A DNA stretch of 11,817 nucleotides from JAVBMB01 sp031552995 (GTDB taxonomy: Bacteria > Bacillota > Clostridia > Oscillospirales > Butyricicoccaceae). The notes under the pieces are model-generated. The model was given only the letters and a program-made list of their open reading frames with translations. It did no database searches and was not told the DNA's origin. Position 1 is the stretch's first letter. Each line of letters starts with the position of its first letter. Shown piece after piece: positions 1-4,999 of this stretch. The stretch is from positions 1 through 11,817 of the forward strand of contig JAVBMB010000071.1 of assembly GCA_031552995.1 (NCBI GenBank). Reading direction: 5' to 3'. A program made the translations under genes and the position numbers.

Positions 1-41
1 ATGAGACATGCGTCCGGCGCGGCAGAAGAGTTCACGACGAC

Positions 42-366
42 GCGCGTTGGTATAATGTGTCATGCTTTTCGGTTGCTCGCAAAGCGGGCGAGAAAAGCGA
101 CAAAAAATTAATGTATGATAGTCGCGTGCGGCTATTATACCATAAGCGCGAAGCGCGTTGGTATAATGTGTCATGCTTTTCGGTTGCTCGCAAAGCGGGC
201 GAGAAAAGCGACAAAAAATTAATGTATAATAGCCGTCTGCGGCTATTATACCACATGCGCGAAGCGCGTTGGTATAATGTGTCATGCTTTTCGGTTGCTC
301 GCGAAGCGGGCGAGAAAAGCGACAAAAAATTAATGTATAATAGCCGTCTGCGGCTATTATACCACA
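42..366. repeat. Three tandem copies of a 111-bp structured repeat
   Basis: Copies begin at 42, 153 and 264, giving an exact 111-bp period. Copies 1 and 2 differ at about six positions; copies 2 and 3 differ at one until copy 3 leaves the consensus after 366. Each unit holds an extended -10-like TGGTATAAT, a GCTTTT/AAAAGC outer stem with a CTCGC/GCGAG inner stem, and a 12-bp hairpin GTATAATAGCCG/CGGCTATTATAC with a 4-nt loop at 113-140, 224-251 and 335-362. Across unit junctions ATTATACCA and TGGTATAAT form a second inverted repeat (134-167, 245-278) that would compete with the 12-bp hairpin. Because 111 is a multiple of 3, several frames stay open on both strands as 37-residue repeats; I regard this as a length effect, not coding. 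I cannot assign bases 1-41; no gene is clear there. The array lies directly upstream of spoIID. Confidence 0.9.
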
Positions 367-392
367 GCTTTTTGGGAAAAGGAATGGTGTGC

Positions 393-1481
393 GTGAAGAA
401 ATTGTTGGGTCTTATTATGGGCATGGTGCTGGCCGTTTACGCAATGCCGCTTGTGACGGTCGGGCCCAATGCCCGGCCCGGTATCGCCGCGCCTGACGAC
501 AGCATATACGTAAGCGGTATCGACGACAACACGACGACGCAGGCGAGCGAACCGTCAAGCGAAGCCGATACGACAGGTGCAGAGGTGTACAGCCCACCGG
601 GCGGGCTTTTGCGATATGACGCCAAGACATATGTTACGGCGCTGATTGACGGAGAAAGCGTCACAATCACCCTGCGTGACTATCTCATAGGCGTCATCGC
701 GGCGGAAATGCCGGCGGGGTTCCCCATCGAGGCGCTTAAGGCGCAGGCGGTGGCGGCGCGAACATATACGCTGTATAAGATAAAGCTGTATGATGACGGG
801 ATGGAGATACCGGCAGAGCATATGGGGGCGCAGGTGTGCGACGACCCGGCGCACTGCAAGGCGTTTTGCAATGTGGAGGAGCGCGGCGCCGAGCTTTGGG
901 ATGAGCAGGCCGGGTTTTTTTTGGATAGAATAACGGCGGCGGTTGACGGCACATGCGGGCTGATTGCGGTGTATGACGGGCAGCCGATAGCCGCGGTTTT
1001 CCACGCCGCGTCGGGGGATTATACCGAAGCCGCCGCGGATGTTTGGGGCGGAACAATGCCGTATCTTGTCAGTGTGACGAGCGAGGGCGGGGCGGATTCT
1101 CCGCAGTATACGGCGTCGGTGAAGGTGCCGAAGGAGGATTTTAAAGCGCTTGTGCTGAGAGATTACCCCGATGCGGTTTTCCATGACGACGCAGGGCAGT
1201 GGTTCAAGGCATCAACACGCTCGCGAGCTGGGGGCATAATAGATGTCGCGGTAGGCGGCGTACGTGTGAGCGGCGTGTATTTGCGCACGCTGCTGGGGCT
1301 GAACTCGACAAACTTTAAGGTGAAGCTTGAGGCGGAAGACCTGATATTCTCAACACAGGGATACGGGCACGGAGTAGGGATGAGCCAATACGGCGCGCGC
1401 GCCATGGCGCTTGAGGGCAAGACGTTTGACGAGATTATCAAGCACTATTTTTCCGGAGTCGAATTGATGCTGAAAAGCTGA
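393..1481 (+). CDS. spoIID: Stage II sporulation protein D, peptidoglycan lytic transglycosylase
   Basis: SpoIID cleaves glycan strands during forespore engulfment as part of the mother-cell SpoIID-SpoIIM-SpoIIP machine. The 362-residue product begins with a basic N-terminus and a hydrophobic signal anchor (residues about 2-20). The SpoIID domain follows: GVIAAEMPAGFP, whose Glu at about residue 105 matches the family's catalytic glutamate; EALKAQAVAARTYTL; a Cys/His cluster VCDDPAHCKAFC like the metal site of clostridial homologues; and the C-terminal GYGHGVGMSQYGARAMA signature. B. subtilis SpoIID is of similar length. I chose GTG 393 because the purine-rich AAAAGGA ends 9 bases upstream; ATG 384 or GTG 387 are alternatives. 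The frame stays open upstream through the 111-bp repeats, but that extension has no SpoIID counterpart. In B. subtilis the gene is sigma-E dependent; I see no clear sigma-E promoter here. spoIIQ follows after 81 bp. Confidence 0.93.
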   Translation: MKKLLGLIMGMVLAVYAMPLVTVGPNARPGIAAPDDSIYVSGIDDNTTTQASEPSSEADTTGAEVYSPPGGLLRYDAKTYVTALIDGESVTITLRDYLIGVIAAEMPAGFPIEALKAQAVAARTYTLYKIKLYDDGMEIPAEHMGAQVCDDPAHCKAFCNVEERGAELWDEQAGFFLDRITAAVDGTCGLIAVYDGQPIAAVFHAASGDYTEAAADVWGGTMPYLVSVTSEGGADSPQYTASVKVPKEDFKALVLRDYPDAVFHDDAGQWFKASTRSRAGGIIDVAVGGVRVSGVYLRTLLGLNSTNFKVKLEAEDLIFSTQGYGHGVGMSQYGARAMALEGKTFDEIIKHYFSGVELMLKS

Positions 1482-1513
1482 CGTTTTTTGAGCTGAAACA
1501 CGTACATTATTTT

Positions 1514-1543
1514 GAATAGGATTTGCGCTTTGCGGTAATAATA
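1514..1543 (+). promoter_or_regulatory. Candidate sigma-F promoter of spoIIQ
   Basis: GAATA at 1514-1518 and GGTAATAATA at 1534-1543 are 15 bases apart. The second element fits the sigma-F -10 pattern GGnnAnAnT(A/T), and the first fits four of five positions of the -35 pattern. B. subtilis spoIIQ is transcribed by forespore sigma-F. The inferred start site lies close to the GGAGGT Shine-Dalgarno (1549-1554), so the leader would be very short, which lowers confidence. Confidence 0.4.
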
Positions 1544-1562
1544 CCATCGGAGGTGCAAATCC

Positions 1563-2324
1563 ATGGAAAATAAAAACTATGTAAAAAGTATATTACAGTT
1601 TGCGGAGGAGAAGGGATTTTACATAATCCTTGGCCTGTGCGTTGTCGCGATAGGCGTTTCGGGTTATGTACTGTTTTTTACGGGTGACGGCGGCCTGGCT
1701 CAAGGCGAGCAGATTGCGCTTGAGGATCCGGTGACGAATCCGGTGCCGACAGCGCCCGTGATGCCGACGACGGTGCCGGTGCAGACGCCGACAGAGCCGC
1801 CGGTTGAGGTGGATATCCCCGAGCCGCCGATTGATGTGCCGGTCGTCAGCCCCACAGAGATACCGATTGATTCCGCTGAGGTGTCGACGACGGTAAGCAG
1901 CGCGATAGGAGTCAGCGTACCGGCATATGTTGCGCCGGTGGAGGGCGACGTGATAAAGGCGTTTTCCTCAGGCGACCTTGTGTATGATGAAACAATGGGC
2001 GACTGGCGGACGCACCGCGGCACGGACTTTGCCTGCGAGGCGGGGACAGAGGTTGTAGCGATTGCTGACGGGACGGTAAGCGGTGTATTTGTCGACCCGC
2101 TGATGGGTAACTGCGTGACGATTGCGCACCAGAACAAGCTTGTAAGCATGTACTGCGGGCTGGAGGCAAACACCGTGCTTGTAGTGGACAAAAAGATCAA
2201 GGCGGGGCAGCCTGTCGGCGCGCTGGGGACAAGCCTTATCGCGGAGAGCGCGCAGCCGAGCCATCTGCATCTTGAGGTGACGCGCGACGGGACGCATATC
2301 GACCCGATGAGCCTGATAAAGTAA
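1563..2324 (+). CDS. spoIIQ: SpoIIQ-like forespore membrane protein with LytM/M23 domain
   Basis: SpoIIQ sits in the forespore membrane and pairs across the intermembrane space with mother-cell SpoIIIAH to build the channel needed for engulfment and late forespore gene expression. The 253-residue product has a short cytoplasmic tail, one transmembrane helix (about 19-41), a Pro/Thr-rich linker (about 55-115), and a C-terminal M23 domain (about 125-250). The zinc-peptidase signature appears complete: His151 and Asp155 in THRGTDFA, and His234 and His236 in SHLHLEV. B. subtilis SpoIIQ lacks one ligand, whereas C. difficile SpoIIQ keeps the site. The spoIID-spoIIQ order is the clostridial arrangement and separates this from a generic M23 peptidase. 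GGAGGT lies 8 bases before the ATG. spoIIID, which follows in C. difficile, is not next here. Confidence 0.88.
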   Translation: MENKNYVKSILQFAEEKGFYIILGLCVVAIGVSGYVLFFTGDGGLAQGEQIALEDPVTNPVPTAPVMPTTVPVQTPTEPPVEVDIPEPPIDVPVVSPTEIPIDSAEVSTTVSSAIGVSVPAYVAPVEGDVIKAFSSGDLVYDETMGDWRTHRGTDFACEAGTEVVAIADGTVSGVFVDPLMGNCVTIAHQNKLVSMYCGLEANTVLVVDKKIKAGQPVGALGTSLIAESAQPSHLHLEVTRDGTHIDPMSLIK

Positions 2325-2355
2325 GGTGCATTCGATTTAAGGATTCAACATTTTA

Positions 2356-2394
2356 AGCCCGGGACGGCTCAGAGCCGCCCTGGGCTGCTGTTTT
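2356..2394 (+). terminator. Rho-independent terminator after spoIIQ
   Basis: AGCCCGGG at 2356 pairs with CCTGGGCT ending at 2386 (one G-U), with an inner CGGCT/AGCCG stem and a mismatch, followed by GCTG and TTTT. It starts 31 bases after the spoIIQ stop. Confidence 0.75.
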
Positions 2395-2458
2395 GTGGGG
2401 GTTGAGGTAAAAGACAAATTGTGTTGTTGTGTCATGCGAAGCGTAAAAAAAGGCTGAT

Positions 2459-2505
2459 TTGCGTCAATATTGTGTCGCTGTACTAATGTGCTAGTGATGC
2501 GACAC
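2459..2505 (+). promoter_or_regulatory. Possible promoter overlapped by a 34-bp interrupted palindrome
   Basis: TTGCGT (2459-2464) is 17 bases from ACTAAT (2482-2487), with TG in the extended -10 position (2479-2480); each hexamer matches four of six sigma-A positions. The -10 lies inside an inverted repeat with outer arms GTGTCGC (2472-2478) and GCGACAC (2499-2505) and inner arms ACTA and TAGT. The symmetry over a promoter suggests a repressor operator; a transcript hairpin is the alternative. No other gene is evident in 2395-2529. Confidence 0.35.
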
Positions 2506-2529
2506 TTTGTGAAACGGAGGCGGGAAGCT

Positions 2530-2604
2530 GTGCAAAATCAAGGCTTTTGCGTGAACAGTGAAGTGTGCACAACGAAGTCGCTTATGCGGCTCTGTTGTGC
2601 ATGA
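2530..2604 (+). pseudogene. Small open frame with good RBS, probably the 5' part of a split small gene
   Basis: GTG at 2530 follows a GGAGG (2516-2520) by 9 bases, downstream of the 2472-2505 palindrome. As it stands it encodes 24 residues and stops at TGA 2602-2604. Its codons 2-6 overlap the left copy of a 12-bp direct repeat (2535-2546). Joining this copy to the right copy (3344-3355) gives a continuous 47-codon frame containing VCGTCGG and ending at 3482. The split-gene reading is inference. A dispensable leader peptide or chance frame remains possible, and I recognise no family. Confidence 0.3.
2566..2601 (+). other. Long hairpin near the left end of the direct-repeat segment
   Basis: TGCACAAC (2566-2573) pairs with GTTGTGCA (2594-2601), and the stem continues through AGTCGC/GCGGCT (one G-U) to a TTAT loop. 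This gives about 16 positions with one mismatch and two wobbles. No T-tract follows, so it is not a standard terminator. The rest of 2605-2803 shows no convincing gene; an open frame of 80 codons from 2565 lacks family features and starts inside this hairpin. Confidence 0.5.
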
Positions 2605-2803
2605 TACTGAGTATCTATTACGGCAAGCATCGTAGTTGCGTGCCAACCACATCAGAGTTGCCCTTGATAACCCACACTGTTGTGTCGAATACCTGCCCAG
2701 TCGAAATCGAATCAAATAATCTGGACTTTTTGTGGGTTAATGATAGAATGGGCTTATGCAGATTGTTATTTAATGTTCATTTAGAAATGTGTTGGAGAAC
2801 ATT

Positions 2804-3250
2804 ATGAAAAAAATTGCGACTATACTCTTTTTAATTGTCCTGACAATTACTCTGCTTTTCGGATGTGGCTCAAGCAAGAATAAAACCGATCTGCTCGACT
2901 GGATGCAATCTTTGAATGAAGATAATGCGGAAATATATTTTTGGACTTACGCTGGCGAGCAGCAGATAGCTGCTGATATGCTTTTTAAGGATGAGATTAA
3001 AACACTGACTGCCATTTTTGCTGAAATATCTGCGGATGAACTTATACACGATAAAGAGCCTGCGAAATCTTCTTCTATGGGATATGGCTTGATGGTGATG
3101 GTAGACGGAGAAAAAACGTATGAAAAACAACATCTTATTCAAGCTGTCTTACCTGATGGAGAATTTCAAATCTATTATAAGGATAAATACTGGTTTATTA
3201 AAAATGAAGAACTGAGTAATTTCATACTTTCATTCTTGGAAAATAAATAG
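2804..3250 (+). CDS. Small orphan lipoprotein of unknown function
   Basis: The 148-residue product has a type II signal peptide: MKK, a hydrophobic stretch, and lipobox LFGC with the lipidated Cys at residue 21. It is therefore predicted to be anchored on the outer face of the cytoplasmic membrane. The mature part is mixed charged and aromatic (ending in FILSFLENK) with no family I recognise. The ATG at 2804 is chosen over GTG 2789 because GGAG (2794-2797) sits 6 bases upstream and the signal peptide begins there. Codon use is more AT-rich than in flanking genes, consistent with transfer. It has its own terminator and lies between the 12-bp direct repeats. The stop is TAG. Confidence 0.8.
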   Translation: MKKIATILFLIVLTITLLFGCGSSKNKTDLLDWMQSLNEDNAEIYFWTYAGEQQIAADMLFKDEIKTLTAIFAEISADELIHDKEPAKSSSMGYGLMVMVDGEKTYEKQHLIQAVLPDGEFQIYYKDKYWFIKNEELSNFILSFLENK

Positions 3251-3294
3251 TATAAAGTATATCTATGTAGATAATCAGCATACTTCGTATATAA

Positions 3295-3322
3295 GGAGGC
3301 CGGGATTTGTCGGTCTCCTTTT
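3295..3322 (+). terminator. Terminator after the lipoprotein gene
   Basis: GGAGGCCG (3295-3302) pairs with CGGTCTCC (3311-3318) with one G-U pair, followed by TTTT. Read on the other strand it is also a hairpin followed by T-rich sequence, so it might serve the leftward gene ending at 3489 as well. Confidence 0.75.
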
Positions 3323-3341
3323 ACAATTCATCCTTATTTAG

Positions 3342-3482
3342 TCAAATCAAGGCTTGCGGCATTTGAGTGTATCGGCGGCAGAGGTGTGGAAGGAGCAGGT
3401 ATGCGGCACCTGCGGGGGAGCGGCGGGTGACGGCCGCGCCGAGCGGCGACAAGTAAGCGCTGAGTGGTGTACACTAATATGA
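3342..3482 (+). pseudogene. Orphan open frame with CxxC motif, possible 3' part of a split small gene
   Basis: After a TAG at 3339-3341 this frame is open to TGA at 3480-3482. It encodes EVWKEQVCGTCGGAAG and a basic tail ending in WCTLI. It has no ribosome-binding site of its own. The frame is continuous with the GTG 2530 start if one copy of the 12-bp direct repeat and the segment between are removed. The WxxxxVCxxCGGAA pattern loosely resembles the end of the convergent gene at 3489-4217 (AWEQ...CPFCGAA), which may be chance. The segment is GC-rich, unlike the DNA just to its left. Confidence 0.25.
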
Positions 3483-3488
3483 TTAGCA

Positions 3489-4217
3489 TCAGTCCATCGC
3501 AGCCCCGCAGAATGGGCATATACTCCGTCCGCCCGATTGTTCCCACGCGCTGACGGTGCGCGGATTGATATCGAAAGTGTAGCTTGCAGATTTTGACGGC
3601 AAACCGGAGGCGTTGACCGCGACGACGCGAACCTCGGTTCTGCCGCTCTCAAGCGCGACCGGGGCGGAGTATATCTGAGAATCGGCCGAAGGCACAGTGC
3701 CGTCCAGCGTGTAGTAATATATCAGCCCCGGCAAGGTGTCGAGCGAGAAGCTGGCGAAACCGGCCGGACGGTCATCGGGCAGTATGGCGGGTGCGCTTGG
3801 CCGTTTGCTTGAAATACTTGTCGAGATATAACCAGCGGGGGCGTTGTCGAGTACATCGAGCGCCTGCTGCAGCTTGCCGCTGCGCGTATACAGCTCCGCG
3901 AGCTGAATATACAGCGGCGTACCTGACGGATAAGCTTCGATTCCCTCGGTGAGCAGCGCTTCCGACGCGGATATTCGGCCTTGTCCTTCGTACAGCGCGG
4001 CAAGCGCGCAGCGTGTTTTTGCGCTGTGAGGGTTGTAGTGAAGCGACTTGAGGTACAGCGTCTCGGCGGCGTTGTCGCCAAGACGAGCTTCGGCCCAGAC
4101 GGCAAGGCCGGACAGCGTATCGGCGAGGTAGGACGAACCCGCTGTAGTAAGAAAATACCACAGTCCGATACCGGCAATAACAAGCGCCACGACGGCTGCG
4201 AGCAGAACTTTGCGCAA
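3489..4217 (-). CDS. Membrane-anchored TPR protein with chitobiase-type C-terminal domain
   Basis: The 242-residue product has an N-terminal membrane anchor (about residues 3-24). It is followed by two or three tetratricopeptide-like helical repeats (about 48-125, e.g. AETLYLKSLHYNPHSAK and PLYIQLAELYTRSGKLQQAL) and a CHB_HEX_C-type beta domain (about 152-218, YYYTLDGTVPSADSQIY to VVAVNASGLPSKS). A short tail ends with CPFCG (Cys234, Cys237). TPRs suggest protein-protein scaffolding outside the membrane; the exact role is unknown. No ATG fits this frame. TTG 4217 is chosen because AGAGGGGGG lies just upstream and the anchor begins there. That site is part of a terminator-like hairpin (4216-4260), so expression may be limited or conditional. 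It lies 53 bp downstream of the DUF1624 gene on the same strand. Confidence 0.8.
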   Translation of the reverse strand: MRKVLLAAVVALVIAGIGLWYFLTTAGSSYLADTLSGLAVWAEARLGDNAAETLYLKSLHYNPHSAKTRCALAALYEGQGRISASEALLTEGIEAYPSGTPLYIQLAELYTRSGKLQQALDVLDNAPAGYISTSISSKRPSAPAILPDDRPAGFASFSLDTLPGLIYYYTLDGTVPSADSQIYSAPVALESGRTEVRVVAVNASGLPSKSASYTFDINPRTVSAWEQSGGRSICPFCGAAMD

Positions 4218-4260
4218 AAAAACACCCCCCTCTTTGGCATTATTGCCATAAAAGAGAGGG
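4216..4260 (-). terminator. Terminator-like hairpin containing the RBS and start of the next gene
   Basis: On the minus strand CCCTCTCTTTTATGGCA pairs with TGCCAAAGAGGGGGG around an ATAA loop: a stem of about 15 pairs with one bulged A and three G-U pairs, then TG and a run of seven T (4222-4216). The 3' arm is also the purine-rich Shine-Dalgarno of the TPR gene, and its TTG start (4217-4215) lies at the end of the T-run. It would end transcripts of the upstream membrane gene and/or mask the downstream start. Confidence 0.7.
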
Positions 4261-4270
4261 ATATTTCGCT

Positions 4271-4999
4271 TTATCGGGCGAACAGATAAAATATTGCGTA
4301 GAATACTGCCATAAACAGCGGCTGATGCACGAGGTATATGACGAGACTGTGACGGCTGACCGCCTCTAAAAATGTGCAGCGAGCGCTGTAAAACGCGGGG
4401 GGAAAGCGGCCCGCCCTTGCGGTGTCGGCGACCCACAAGCCGAAGAAATACATGAATATCCACGGAAAAATCGGGTAGTAATCGGCAGACATGAAGCCGG
4501 CTTGCATGACACCGAGCGGCCACAGCCAGCCGATATCGGAATGGATGGGGAATACAAAGCTTGAGCCGAGGTAGAGAAAGAGCCACACCCAGGGGGGAAT
4601 CCTCAGCTTATCGAGCGCGGGGCGCAGGAAATGATATATTATTGACGCGCAGCCGAGGAAATGCAGTATTCCGAAGCGGACAGTGTAGCCGTCGTTATCA
4701 AATAGCATGCCGCCCGCCCACGTGGCCAAAGTGACAAGCGCGGCGCACAGCAAAATTTTTAACCCCCGCGACAGGTTGCTTTTTGAAAACCGGCTTGACG
4801 CGCCGGACAGCGCGACGAAGCAGCTGGCAAACAGCGGCTGGAGTATCTGCACAATGGGATTGTCCAGCAGCCAGGCGGGAACAATGCCAAAATTGATGAG
4901 GTCAATCGACAGGTGGTGGGCAATCATAAGAAGAATCGAAAGCCCGCGGAGTATGTCCAGCGCGCGATAGCGCTGCTTTTGCGCGTCCATATCAGACAT
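4271..4999 (-). CDS. DUF1624-type (heparan-alpha-glucosaminide N-acetyltransferase-like) membrane protein
   Basis: The 242-residue integral membrane protein starts with the family hallmark RYRALDILRGLSILLMIAHH and contains FVALSGASSRFSKSNLSRG, RFGILHFLGCASIIY and a C-terminal HSLVIYLVHQPLFMAVFY. These fit the DUF1624/HGSNAT-catalytic branch of the membrane acyltransferase superfamily, with about seven hydrophobic segments. The acceptor in bacteria of this type is generally unknown; a cell-envelope glycan or lipid is a reasonable inference. ATG 4999 overlaps the last 8 bases of ychF; ATG 4990 is an alternative. Neither has a strong Shine-Dalgarno, which suggests translational coupling to ychF. 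The stop is TAA. Confidence 0.82.
   Translation of the reverse strand: MSDMDAQKQRYRALDILRGLSILLMIAHHLSIDLINFGIVPAWLLDNPIVQILQPLFASCFVALSGASSRFSKSNLSRGLKILLCAALVTLATWAGGMLFDNDGYTVRFGILHFLGCASIIYHFLRPALDKLRIPPWVWLFLYLGSSFVFPIHSDIGWLWPLGVMQAGFMSADYYPIFPWIFMYFFGLWVADTARAGRFPPAFYSARCTFLEAVSRHSLVIYLVHQPLFMAVFYAIFYLFAR

Larger units (their letters stand above)
2535..3355. repeat. 12-bp perfect direct repeat bounding an 809-bp segment
   Basis: AAATCAAGGCTT occurs at 2535-2546 and again at 3344-3355, an offset of 809 bp. Between the copies are a long hairpin (2566-2601), an orphan lipoprotein gene and a terminator. DNA between them is visibly more AT-rich than spoIIQ and than the GC-rich sequence starting right after 3355. 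There is no integrase, transposase or clear terminal inverted repeat, so this could be a non-autonomous insertion, an att-type duplication, or the product of short-homology recombination. Confidence 0.45.

Noticed and set aside
42..366. CRISPR array
   Set aside because: The 111-bp units are contiguous and nearly identical throughout, with no unique spacers and no cas genes nearby.
335..374. Terminator between the repeat array and spoIID
   Set aside because: The hairpin at 335-362 is followed by seven bases before TTTTT, too far for a typical rho-independent terminator.
32..424. Minus-strand 130-residue protein with 37-residue repeats
   Set aside because: It is the reverse reading of the 111-bp array, stays open because 111 is divisible by 3, and has no ribosome-binding site or family features.
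2424..2440. Degenerate copy of the 111-bp repeat after spoIIQ
   Set aside because: Only a TGTGTCATGC core is shared, with no further alignment to the unit, so it is probably chance.
2565..2807. 80-codon open frame on the + strand
   Set aside because: It begins inside a hairpin, has no Shine-Dalgarno, no recognisable domain, and overlaps the lipoprotein start; it looks like chance.
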